Positions 1-6,546 of a DNA stretch of 8,873 bases are shown here, piece after piece. The notes below the pieces were generated by a model. That model did no database searches. It was not told the DNA's origin and worked only from the letters and a program-made list of their open reading frames with translations. The position numbers were made by a program, and so were the translations under genes. Within the stretch, counting starts at the first letter, position 1. Each line of letters begins with the position of its first letter. The stretch lies in assembly GCA_002455335.1 (NCBI GenBank), contig DKKP01000222.1, positions 1 to 8,873 of the forward strand. Reading direction: 5' to 3'. This stretch comes from Anaerolineales bacterium UBA6663. GTDB taxonomy: Bacteria > Chloroflexota > Anaerolineae > Anaerolineales > UBA6663.

Positions 1-317
1 AGGCCGCGGCGATCGACGGCGCCGATCGTTGGCAGAGCTTCTGGAGCATCACGCGCCCGCTGCTGGCGCCGACCACGTTCTTCGCCCTGATCATCTCGCT
101 GATCAACTCGTTCCAGGTCTTCGACCAGGTCTGGATCATGTCGGGCGGCGGCCCGGCCGGGGCCACGACCGTGCTGGTCGAGCAGATCGTCAAGAACGCG
201 TTCTCCTACAGCCGGATGGGCTACGCCTCGGCGTTGTCCTGGGTGCTGTTCCTGCTGGTCTTCGCCGCGACGGCGGTGCAGATGCGGCTTCAGCAAACCT
301 GGGTGTCGTATGAGTGA
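1..317 (+). CDS. Sugar ABC transporter permease, MalF/LacF/UgpA type (3' end only)
   Basis: This is the C-terminal 104 residues of a binding-protein-dependent transport permease, cut by the left edge; the reading frame is set from base 3. The fragment opens inside the EAA loop: AAAIDGA, then RWQSFWSITRPLLAP, matching the family pattern EAAxxDGAxxxxxFxxixlPxxxP, which docks onto the ATPase subunit. Two hydrophobic stretches follow (about residues 23-41 and 79-95 of the fragment), and between them is an SGGGPAGAT segment typical of the MalF-like partner of CUT1 importers. The gene ends with TGA overlapping the next permease by 8 nt (ATGAGTGA), so the two are almost certainly co-translated and form the heterodimeric membrane channel. 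Substrate cannot be read from the fragment. Confidence 0.93.
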   Translation, partial: AAAIDGADRWQSFWSITRPLLAPTTFFALIISLINSFQVFDQVWIMSGGGPAGATTVLVEQIVKNAFSYSRMGYASALSWVLFLLVFAATAVQMRLQQTWVSYE

Positions 318-1140
318 GCTCCGCGTCAGCCTGACCCGCGGCCTGGCCTACGCGCTCCTGACGCTCGCCGCGTTGTTCATGGTCGTGCCGTTCGTCTGGA
401 TGGTCTCGACCTCGCTGAAGACCGATCAGTTCGTCTTGAGCATGCCGCCGCAGTTCATCCCCGATCCGGCGACGCTCGAGAGCTATACGCGTCTCGCCGA
501 GCTCTTCCCGATCGGGCGCATGGTCTTCAATAGTTTGCTGGCCGCAGTCGTGACCACGCTCGGCCAGATCGTCACCTGCGCGATGGCGGCCTACGCCTTC
601 TCGCGCATGAAGTTCCGCGGCAGCAACGCGCTCTTCCTGCTTTATCTGGCGACGCTGATGGTGCCGCAGCAGGTGACGATCACGCCGCTGTTCATCCTCG
701 TGCGCTATCTGGGGTGGATCAATTCCTACGCCGGCCTGATCGCGCCCGGCATCTTCAGCGCCTTTGGCACCTTCCTGCTCCGGCAGTTCTTCCTCAGCCT
801 GCCGCGCGAGCTCGAGGAGGCAGCCTTTCTGGATGGCGCCTCGCACTGGACCGTGTTCACGCGCGTGATCGTGCCGCTGGCCCGCCCGGCCTTCGCGACC
901 CTGGCGGTCTTTGCCTTCATGGGCTCGTGGAACGCCTTTCTCTGGCCGCTGTTCGTGGTGCGCGACCCCGAGCTGATGACGTTGCCCGTCGGCCTCGCGA
1001 CACTGCATGGCCGCTACCTGACCGAGTGGAACCTGGTTATGGCCGGCTCGGTGATCGCGGTCGTTCCGATGCTGATCGTCTATCTCTTCGCGCAACGCTA
1101 CTTCGTGCAAGGCGTGGTGCTCAGCGGCATCAAGGGCTGA
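310..1140 (+). CDS. Sugar ABC transporter permease, MalG/LacG/UgpE type
   Basis: A complete 276-residue inner-membrane permease, the usual length for the MalG-like half of CUT1 carbohydrate importers. About six membrane helices are visible (roughly residues 12-32, 71-93, 106-127, 138-160, 195-217, 242-262). The EAA loop is intact: EAAFLDGASHWTVFTRVIVP begins at residue 170 and is the contact site for the ATP-binding subunit. The short C-terminal tail ending in GVVLSGIKG is typical of the family. The ATG lies inside the end of the upstream permease gene (8-nt overlap), supporting translational coupling. With the upstream permease and downstream lipoprotein it would form one importer. No ATPase gene is in view, so a shared MsmK/MalK-like ATPase elsewhere is likely (inference). 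Confidence 0.96.
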   Translation: MSELRVSLTRGLAYALLTLAALFMVVPFVWMVSTSLKTDQFVLSMPPQFIPDPATLESYTRLAELFPIGRMVFNSLLAAVVTTLGQIVTCAMAAYAFSRMKFRGSNALFLLYLATLMVPQQVTITPLFILVRYLGWINSYAGLIAPGIFSAFGTFLLRQFFLSLPRELEEAAFLDGASHWTVFTRVIVPLARPAFATLAVFAFMGSWNAFLWPLFVVRDPELMTLPVGLATLHGRYLTEWNLVMAGSVIAVVPMLIVYLFAQRYFVQGVVLSGIKG

Positions 1141-1177
1141 CAGCGACGCCGATCATTCAAGGAGGAGAGGAGGTGGG

Positions 1178-1264
1178 ATGCCGGGTGTCGTCAAATCATC
1201 AGGATGGTTGAAATCGGGTCATTCTTCGCTCGCCAGCGAATTCGTCAAGGAGAACTGCACATGA
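1178..1264 (+). CDS. Possible 28-residue leader ORF coupled to the binding-protein gene
   Basis: A short ORF starting MPGVVKSSGW and ending VKENCT, rich in Ser and Lys; no family is recognised. It is preceded by an unusually purine-rich run (AAGGAGGAGAGGAGGT, 1159-1174) containing two strong Shine-Dalgarno-like cores. The nearer AGGAGG ends 4 nt before the ATG, which is somewhat short, and the farther GGAGG ends 12 nt before it. Its TGA overlaps the ATG of the lipoprotein gene as ATGA, and the ribosome-binding site of that gene lies inside this ORF. This is the layout of a translationally coupled leader peptide. It could instead be a chance ORF in an untranslated leader whose purine run merely binds ribosomes. 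Confidence 0.4.
   Translation: MPGVVKSSGWLKSGHSSLASEFVKENCT
1247..1254 (+). promoter_or_regulatory. Ribosome-binding site that fixes the start of the sugar-binding lipoprotein
   Basis: AAGGAGAA lies with its AGGAG core 8 nt before the ATG at 1261. This selects 1261 over the in-frame upstream ATG at 1204, which has no comparable site and would bury the signal peptide behind a polar 19-residue extension. Confidence 0.85.
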
Positions 1265-2607
1265 AAGCCAAGGGGTATCGCTTTAGCCTTGTGGCCACAG
1301 CGCTCGGTCTGCTTGCCGCGGCCTGCGCGCCGGCCGCCACACCCGTCGTCGTCGAGAACACGGTCGAAGTGCCGGTGACTCAGATCGTCGAGGTGCCGGT
1401 CGAGGTCACGGCCCCGCCGGATCCGACAGCCGCACCCGAGCCCGTGACGCTCACGTACTTCACGTTCTCGGCCGCGCCCGACCATCTCGATCACCTGGAC
1501 GCCATGATCGCGGCGTTCGAGGCCACGCACCCCAACGTCACGATCGAGGTCGAGACAGCGCCGTTCAACGAGTACTTCACCAAGCTGCAGACGCTCATCG
1601 CCGGCGGCACGGCGCCCGATATCTTCGAGCTCAACTACGAAAACTTCGTCAGCTATGCCTCCAAGGGCGTGTTGCTCGACCTGAGCTCGCAATCCGCGGG
1701 TGACGCGAGCTTTGCGGCCGACGTGTATTACCCGCGCGCTTACGACGCCTTCAGCCTGAATGGCATGCAGCTCGGCCTGCCGGCGACGTTCTCGACCGTG
1801 GTGATGTTCTACAACAAGGATCTGTTCGACCAGGCCGGGCTCGACTATCCGACCTCCGACTGGACCTGGGCCGATGCCGTCGCAGCCGGCCAGCAGATCA
1901 ACGACCCGGCGGCCGGCGTCTACGGTCTGTACTCGCCCACGCAGTTCTGGGAGTTCTATAAGAAGGCCGCTCAGAATGATTGCGAGTTCTTCAACGCCGA
2001 CAAGACCGAGGCGACCATCAACTCGCCCCAGTGCGTCGAAGCGCTGCAGACGATGGTGAATTTCGTCCAGACCGACAAGGTCATGCCCAGCGACGCCGAC
2101 ATGGGCGGCGTCTCGGACGGCGATCTGTTCAAGTCGGGCAAGCTCGGCATGATCGTCACCGGCATCTGGATGTTCTCGGCCTTCCAGGATGCGGGCTTCG
2201 AGTGGGACATCGTCGTCGAGCCCGGGCTCAAGAACCAGGCCACGCACTTCTTCGCCAACGGCGTGTCGGTGTTCGCGGCCACGCAGCATCCGCAGGAAGC
2301 CTGGGAGTGGGCCAAGTTCTTCACGAGCAGCCCCGAGGCCGCGACGATCCGCGTCGAGGCCGGTTGGGAACTGCCCGCGGTCAGCGACACGGCGGTCTTC
2401 GACTCGTACCTGCAGCAGACGCCGCCCGCCAATCGCCAGGCCGTGCTCGACTCGCTCAACTTCGCGATCGTGCCGCCCGTGATCGAGCGGCAGAGCGAGA
2501 TGCAGGACGCCGTCAACAAGCTCCTCGATCAGGTCAAGCTCGGTCAACTGACGCCGCAAGAGGCGCTCGACCAGGCCAAGCTCGAGATCGAAGCACTGCT
2601 CAAGTAA
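1261..2607 (+). CDS. Extracellular sugar-binding lipoprotein of an ABC transporter (solute-binding family 1)
   Basis: A 448-residue periplasmic or surface-anchored substrate-binding protein that captures the sugar and delivers it to the two upstream permeases. The N-terminus has a basic start (MKAKGYR), a hydrophobic core and the lipobox LAAAC with Cys22 as the lipidated residue. A disordered linker with VEVPVTQIVEVPVEVT and Pro/Ala-rich sequence (about 30-62) follows. The mature domain has MalE-like features: TYFTFSA, then FEATHPNVTIEVE, IAGGTAPDIFEL and MFYNKDLFDQAGLDYP, and a late EAWEWAKFFTSSPEA. Cys241 and Cys258 may form a disulfide. Length is normal for the family. The start is chosen for its ribosome-binding site and signal peptide. 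Gene order points to an oligosaccharide or glycoside ligand cleavable by GH31; the exact ligand is unknown. Confidence 0.95.
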   Translation: MKAKGYRFSLVATALGLLAAACAPAATPVVVENTVEVPVTQIVEVPVEVTAPPDPTAAPEPVTLTYFTFSAAPDHLDHLDAMIAAFEATHPNVTIEVETAPFNEYFTKLQTLIAGGTAPDIFELNYENFVSYASKGVLLDLSSQSAGDASFAADVYYPRAYDAFSLNGMQLGLPATFSTVVMFYNKDLFDQAGLDYPTSDWTWADAVAAGQQINDPAAGVYGLYSPTQFWEFYKKAAQNDCEFFNADKTEATINSPQCVEALQTMVNFVQTDKVMPSDADMGGVSDGDLFKSGKLGMIVTGIWMFSAFQDAGFEWDIVVEPGLKNQATHFFANGVSVFAATQHPQEAWEWAKFFTSSPEAATIRVEAGWELPAVSDTAVFDSYLQQTPPANRQAVLDSLNFAIVPPVIERQSEMQDAVNKLLDQVKLGQLTPQEALDQAKLEIEALLK

Positions 2608-2618
2608 GTCACGCTTAT

Positions 2619-2637
2619 CGTTCGATCGACCCGGGGC
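2619..2637 (+). repeat. Arm 1 of an exact 19-nt long-range inverted repeat
   Basis: CGTTCGATCGACCCGGGGC here is the exact reverse complement of GCCCCGGGTCGATCGAACG at 4632-4650, inside the GH31 gene. This arm covers nearly all of the left side of the terminator-like hairpin plus 5 nt before it. The match ends on both sides at mismatches. The two copies are about 2 kb apart and would be on the same mRNA if transcription passes the hairpin. Confidence 0.8.
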
Positions 2638-2663
2638 GCGCAACGCCCCGGGTCGATCTTTTT
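2624..2663 (+). terminator. Strong intrinsic terminator or attenuator between binding protein and GH31
   Basis: A perfect 15-bp stem (GATCGACCCGGGGCG at 2624-2638 with CGCCCCGGGTCGATC at 2644-2658), a 5-nt loop CGCAA, and an immediate TTTTT (2659-2663). It begins 16 nt after the stop of the lipoprotein gene. The T-run ends only 13 nt before the ATG of the next gene, leaving no space for a promoter between hairpin and GH31. It probably acts as a partial terminator and 3' stabiliser, giving much more binding protein than GH31, like the intergenic hairpins that set ratios in sugar-transport operons (inference). Confidence 0.88.
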
Positions 2664-2676
2664 GCCATCATCCGAC

Positions 2677-5199
2677 ATGAGCACTCCTGAGCCCATCACC
2701 CTCATCCACATCCCGTTTGGCGACGAGCATCCCTATCGCGCGACGCCGTTCGAGCGCACCCCGCGCGAGCCGATCGCGGGTCAGCCGATTCAACTCGGCC
2801 TGGGCACCCGCCCGGCCGGCGCCGTACAGGCCGTGCAAGTTCGGTGGCGTGTGGACGACGGACCTGAGCAGGTCGTGCCGGCTACCGCGCAAGAGGATGT
2901 GGAGGGGGCGACACGCTGGCTGGCGTCACTGCCGGCCGGCGCCGCCGGCGATCGCGTGTCCTATCGCTTCGAGACGTTGCCGGACGGTTCAACGTCATCG
3001 GAAGAGGCGTTCACCGTCGCGGGCTGGGAGCGCGCCGGCCGGGTGGCCGACTGGCGGGCGAGTGGCACGGCTGTCACGGTGCGCCTTGAGGCAGGGCCGA
3101 CGGTGACCGTGTCGGCGGACGCCGAGGGCGTGTTATCGATCTCCGCCGGCTTCGGCGCTCAGTCGGGCCCGAGCGGCGGGCTGCTGCCTCTGACCGTCGC
3201 GGAGACGGCCGGTCGGCTGGCGATCGCCGTCGGCGACTGGCGTTGCGCGATCCAGCTTGATCCATACCGCCTCGACGTGCGCACGGCAACTGGCGCCACG
3301 CTCTGGGCGGACCCGCGCGAGGGCGGGCTGACCTGGTTGACCGACGGCGAGCGCGTGCGTCGCGTGGCGCTCACGAGGCTGACGCCGCCCGATGAGGCGT
3401 TCTACGGCTTTGGCGAGCGCTTCAACGCCCTCGACCAGCGCGGCGAGGCCATCGACTCGATCGTGTACGAGGAATACAAGAACCAGGGCCGACGCACCTA
3501 TCTCCCCGTGCCGTTCTTCGTCTCATCCCTCGGCTATGGCGCCCACCTGGTGACATCCCGTCGCGCGTATTTCGATCTGGCGGCCGACGCCCCCGACCGG
3601 GCGACCGTGGCCGTCGAAGACGACACGCTGAGGCTCGAACTGACCGCCGGTTCGCCGAAGGAGGTTGTCCCCGCCTTTGTCAAACGGGTTGGCAAGGCCG
3701 TGCTCCCACCCAAGTGGGCCTTTGGCCTGTGGATGTCTTCGAACGAGTGGAACAGCCAGGCCGCGGTGGCCGAGCAGGTCGCGCTGACCGAGTACCACGG
3801 CATCCCGGCCAGCGTGCTTGTGATCGAGGCCTGGAGCGACGAGTCGACGTTCTACATCTTCAACGACGCCCGCTACACGCCACGACCCGGCGCAGAGGGC
3901 TTTCACCTGCAAGACTTCGTCTTCCCGCCTGACGGCCTGTGGCCCGACCCCAAAGGCATGGTCGACGATCTGCACCGGCGCGGAATCCGGCTTGTGCTCT
4001 GGCAGATCCCGGTCCTCAAGCAACTCGACGCGCCGCATGCCCAGCAGGACGCCGATCGGCAACACGCGACCGAAGCCGCTCTGGTCGTCCGCGAGGCTGA
4101 CGGCGAGCAACCGTATCGCGTGCGCCCGTTCTGGTTTCATGATGCCTATGTGCCGGACTTCACGTCGCCGGCGGCGCGTGCGTGGTGGCAGGCCAAGCGC
4201 CGCTATCTCGTCGACGAGCTCGGCGTCGACGGCTTCAAGACCGATGGCGGCGAGCACCTGTGGGGCAACGGCCTGCGCTACTCCGACGGTCGCACTGGGG
4301 CTGAGGCGAACAACCTCTTCCCGAATCTGTATGCCGGCGTATACAGCGAGCTGGGCGGGGCAGGGCGCCTGAACTTCAGCCGCGCGGGCTACACCGGTGC
4401 CCAGACCGTCTCGACGCACTGGGCCGGCGACGAGAACTCGACCTTCGAGGCCTTCCGGCACTCGATCACGGCCGGCCTGACGGCCGGGCTCTCGGGCGTG
4501 TCGTTCTGGGGCTGGGACATCGGCGGCTTCAGCGGGCCGATCCCGTCGGCCGAGTTGTATCTCCGCGCGACGGCGATGGCGACGTTCTGCCCGATCATGC
4601 AGTACCACTCCGAGTTCAACCAGCACCGAGAGCCCCGGGTCGATCGAACGCCGTGGAACATCCAGGAGCGAACAGGCGACCCGGATGTCCTCCCGATCTT
4701 CCGGTTCTACGCGAACCTGCGTTTGAACCTGTTTCCGTACATCTGGAGCGAGGCGATCAAGTCGAGCCGCAGCGGTCTGCCGATGATGCGCGCGCTGCCG
4801 CTCGAGTTCCCGAGCGACGAGCAGGCGCGCGCGTACCCGTTCCAATACCTGTTTGGCGAAGCGCTGTTGATCGCGCCCGTGGCCTGGGAGGGACGAACCG
4901 AGCAGGCCGTCTATCTGCCCGAGGGGCTTTGGTACGACTTCTGGACGGGCGAACGCTTCGAAGGCCGGCAGGTCGTCACGGTGGCAACCCCCAAACACCG
5001 AATACCTGTGTTCGCGCGCGGCGGGACGGTCATCGGCCTGCACCTGGGCTCGGAGGACGTGCTGGGCCAGCCGGTCGCGACTGATCTCGACACGCTGGCG
5101 GCCACGACCTTCCGGACGTTTGCCGGTCATGAACCTGCGACGTTCCTGTGGTACGACGATCCGCAGGGTGAACCGCGTCGGTTCGACGTCGTGCCCTGA
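2677..5199 (+). CDS. Glycoside hydrolase family 31 alpha-glycosidase (alpha-glucosidase/alpha-xylosidase-like), cytoplasmic
   Basis: An 840-residue retaining alpha-glycosidase of GH31. Residues 1-115 form an extra N-terminal domain, probably an Ig-like beta-sandwich (VQVRWRVDDGPEQV ... ATRWLASLPAG). The GH31 mutarotase-like domain follows, with FYGFGERFNALDQRG and YLPVPFFVSSLGYG, then the catalytic barrel and C-terminal beta domains (EALLIAPVAWEGRTEQAVYL, GLWYDFWTGE). The nucleophile is Asp523 in GFKTDGGEH and the likely acid/base Asp585 in HWAGDEN; the 62-residue spacing fits the family. FWGWDIGGF is also a hallmark. No signal peptide is seen, so it should act in the cytosol on sugar brought in by the transporter. 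ATG 2677 is chosen; a TTG at 2662 inside the T-run is less likely. No Shine-Dalgarno precedes it. Substrate (glucoside, xyloside, galactoside or other) is not resolvable by eye. Confidence 0.94.
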   Translation: MSTPEPITLIHIPFGDEHPYRATPFERTPREPIAGQPIQLGLGTRPAGAVQAVQVRWRVDDGPEQVVPATAQEDVEGATRWLASLPAGAAGDRVSYRFETLPDGSTSSEEAFTVAGWERAGRVADWRASGTAVTVRLEAGPTVTVSADAEGVLSISAGFGAQSGPSGGLLPLTVAETAGRLAIAVGDWRCAIQLDPYRLDVRTATGATLWADPREGGLTWLTDGERVRRVALTRLTPPDEAFYGFGERFNALDQRGEAIDSIVYEEYKNQGRRTYLPVPFFVSSLGYGAHLVTSRRAYFDLAADAPDRATVAVEDDTLRLELTAGSPKEVVPAFVKRVGKAVLPPKWAFGLWMSSNEWNSQAAVAEQVALTEYHGIPASVLVIEAWSDESTFYIFNDARYTPRPGAEGFHLQDFVFPPDGLWPDPKGMVDDLHRRGIRLVLWQIPVLKQLDAPHAQQDADRQHATEAALVVREADGEQPYRVRPFWFHDAYVPDFTSPAARAWWQAKRRYLVDELGVDGFKTDGGEHLWGNGLRYSDGRTGAEANNLFPNLYAGVYSELGGAGRLNFSRAGYTGAQTVSTHWAGDENSTFEAFRHSITAGLTAGLSGVSFWGWDIGGFSGPIPSAELYLRATAMATFCPIMQYHSEFNQHREPRVDRTPWNIQERTGDPDVLPIFRFYANLRLNLFPYIWSEAIKSSRSGLPMMRALPLEFPSDEQARAYPFQYLFGEALLIAPVAWEGRTEQAVYLPEGLWYDFWTGERFEGRQVVTVATPKHRIPVFARGGTVIGLHLGSEDVLGQPVATDLDTLAATTFRTFAGHEPATFLWYDDPQGEPRRFDVVP
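4632..4650 (+). repeat. Arm 2 of the exact 19-nt long-range inverted repeat, inside GH31
   Basis: GCCCCGGGTCGATCGAACG lies in GH31 codons reading roughly EPRVDRTP. It is the exact reverse complement of 2619-2637, and its first 14 nt are also a direct copy of most of the right arm of the hairpin before GH31. In RNA it could pair with the left side of that hairpin. Confidence 0.8.
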
Positions 5200-5206
5200 C
5201 TGGGCC

Positions 5207-5262
5207 GGGCGGCGGCCGGGTTGCGTTGGCTTCGCCAGTTAACGCAACCCGCGCCGCCCTTT
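5207..5262 (+). terminator. Probable intrinsic terminator after GH31
   Basis: A large bipartite hairpin 7 nt after the GH31 stop. The inner arms are GGGTTGCGTT (5218-5227) and AACGCAACCC (5241-5250). The outer arms are GGGCGGC (5207-5213) and GCCGCCC (5253-5259), separated by small asymmetric bulges. A mini-hairpin TGGC-TTC-GCCA could form in the loop region. Only TTT follows, so the U-tract is weak, but the position at the operon end fits. Confidence 0.65.
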
Positions 5263-5529
5263 GCTGGGCATACAGGCCCGCGTTGATGCGGTTGGCAAAG
5301 TCATACGAATCGGATCTGGTATTCATCGACCCGGTGATCAACCAATCGTCGGGCTGCGAGCTGTCCAGGCTCCGGTCAGGTCCGGGACGATGAACTCGGC
5401 CAATTTGCCGGCGGCATCACGTGTTGTCAGCGTCATTGGTCGGCATTAGCTCACCGACTTAGCGCGCGTGAGGCTCCCTGTCAGGTATCCCCTGTCTTGG
5501 TAAATTCCCCCGAAATTCCGCTCGCCAGG
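5263..5529. other. Gap without a convincing gene; possible decayed coding remnant on the minus strand
   Basis: No intact gene is supported in this stretch. On the minus strand, one frame reads protein-like sequence around 5375-5245 (DDWLITGSMNTRSDSY, then DFANRINAGLYAQQR). Upstream in that frame is a TGA (5417-5419), and downstream the frame runs antisense into GH31. A second minus frame holds a 32-codon ORF (5338-5436, MTLTTRDAAGKLAEF...). Together they may be remains of a frameshifted gene, or chance. Two short direct repeats lie near the right end: CCCTGTC at 5476-5482 and 5490-5496, and AAATTCC at 5502-5508 and 5513-5519. No tRNA or CRISPR pattern is seen. Confidence 0.35.
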
Positions 5530-5558
5530 CTGCCAAATCTGCGCAAGGTGTCTAGAAT
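5530..5558 (+). promoter_or_regulatory. Candidate sigma70-type promoter for the diguanylate cyclase gene
   Basis: The -35 candidate CTGCCA (5530-5535, 4 of 6 consensus) and -10 candidate TAGAAT (5553-5558, 5 of 6) are separated by exactly 17 nt. Transcription would start near 5565, giving about 80 nt of leader before the preferred ATG. The position, after a terminator and before a new gene, supports it. Confidence 0.5.
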
Positions 5559-5643
5559 AACCTGATCGACGGGATCGCGGCCTCATCGGCTGTGGGATGC
5601 GCCGAACTTGACCACGACCCTGATCGCGGGTAGGCAGGATGCC

Positions 5644-6489
5644 ATGCGCGTGCTCGACAATGTGAATCGCCTGTCGCCGGCCGGGACGCTGGTGCTCGGC
5701 AGCGTCTTGATCGCCCTGATCGGGGCCACCGACTACCACACAGGGTATGAATACGCCTTCTCGCTGTTCTATCTGGTACCCATCACGCTGATCACATGGC
5801 GCTTGGGGGCCGTGTGGGGTCACGGCAGCGCCGCTCTCAGTGCGCTGGTCTGGCTGGCGGCCGACATCGGGTCGGGGCACCCGCACTCGACGCTGGTCGT
5901 GCCGATCTGGAACACGGCGATCCGGTTCTTCGTGTTTGCGCTGGTCGTCGCCCTGCTTAACGCGCTGCGCGCGGCCTTGAGCCGTGAGACGGCTCTGGCT
6001 CGGTTCGATGCCCTGACCGGCGCCGTCAACGCACACCACTTCTACGAGCTTGCCCAAAGCGAAATCGAACGCGCCCGGCGATATCGTCGGCCGTTTGCGC
6101 TGGCCTACATCGACCTGGACAATTTCAAGGCGGTCAACGACGCCCATGGCCACGCCGCCGGCGATCGCGTATTGCGCGACGTCGTCAACCTCATACGCGG
6201 CCAGATCCGGCGCAGCGATGTGGTTGCGCGTTTGGGCGGCGACGAATTCGTCGTGCTCCTCCCTGAGACAGGCGCCGGGGCCGCCGAACAAACGCTCTCG
6301 AAGATCCGCGCCAACCTCTTGCACGAGATGCGCGAGCGACAACTTCCGGTCACGTTCAGCATCGGGATCCTCACCTGCACCGAGCCGCCCTCCTCGACCG
6401 ATGCCCTGGTGCAGCAGGCCGATGCGCTGATGTACACCGTCAAGGCCGGCACCAAAGATGCGATCCGCAGCGCGTTGTATGCCGGCTGA
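5644..6489 (+). CDS. Membrane-anchored diguanylate cyclase (GGDEF protein)
   Basis: A 281-residue protein predicted to make cyclic di-GMP from two GTP. The N-terminal third is hydrophobic, with about four membrane helices (roughly residues 12-27, 36-53, 59-74 and 86-104); no named sensor domain is recognised. A short linker leads into the GGDEF domain (about 120-281) with FDALTGAVN, DLDNFKAVNDAHGHAAGD and an intact active-site GGDEF at 198-202. The inhibitory-site RxxD (Arg189-Asp192) lies five residues before it, so product feedback should work. The end motif (ALMYTVKAGTKDAI) is a slightly divergent form of the usual MYxAKxxGRN. ATG 5644 is preferred (AGGA at 5636-5639); an in-frame TTG at 5608 would add 12 residues. 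No EAL domain is present. The signal sensed is unknown. Confidence 0.93.
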   Translation: MRVLDNVNRLSPAGTLVLGSVLIALIGATDYHTGYEYAFSLFYLVPITLITWRLGAVWGHGSAALSALVWLAADIGSGHPHSTLVVPIWNTAIRFFVFALVVALLNALRAALSRETALARFDALTGAVNAHHFYELAQSEIERARRYRRPFALAYIDLDNFKAVNDAHGHAAGDRVLRDVVNLIRGQIRRSDVVARLGGDEFVVLLPETGAGAAEQTLSKIRANLLHEMRERQLPVTFSIGILTCTEPPSSTDALVQQADALMYTVKAGTKDAIRSALYAG

Positions 6490-6534
6490 GGGCAACGTGC
6501 GTCAGGCCAGGCCCGAGCTGAGCGTGAGGCGCGC

Positions 6535-6540
6535 TACACT
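6535..6540 (+). promoter_or_regulatory. Candidate -10 element for a leaderless transcript of the kinase gene
   Basis: TACACT lies 6 nt before the ATG at 6547, the spacing expected when transcription starts at or next to the start codon. No Shine-Dalgarno sequence is visible before this ATG, which fits a leaderless mRNA. No good -35 is seen, so the call is weak; read-through from the cyclase gene 57 nt upstream is the alternative. Confidence 0.3.
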
Positions 6541-6546
6541 TCCGTC

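Noticed and set aside
1204..1260. Extending the binding protein to the upstream in-frame ATG
   Set aside because: It would place a polar 19-residue stretch before the signal peptide. The ATG at 1261 has a good ribosome site and a proper lipoprotein signal.
1219..2643. Minus-strand open frame antisense to the binding protein, and similar ones opposite the permease (190-1110), the cyclase (5446-6495) and the kinase (6610-7596)
   Set aside because: Same composition bias, no domain motifs, and each is opposed by a well-supported gene.
2662..2676. TTG start for GH31 within the T-run of the terminator
   Set aside because: It would overlap the terminator and has no ribosome site; the ATG at 2677 is simpler.
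3523..5130. Long minus-strand open frame antisense to GH31 (over 500 codons)
   Set aside because: It is rich in Arg, His, Val and Gly, has no recognisable motif, and lies opposite a gene with clear catalytic motifs. High GC content makes long antisense frames common.
5218..5250. Integron attC-like or mobile-element end suggested by the GTTAAC-centred palindrome
   Set aside because: The core-site consensus is not met and there is no integrase, target duplication or second copy. The hairpin position right after a stop fits a terminator.
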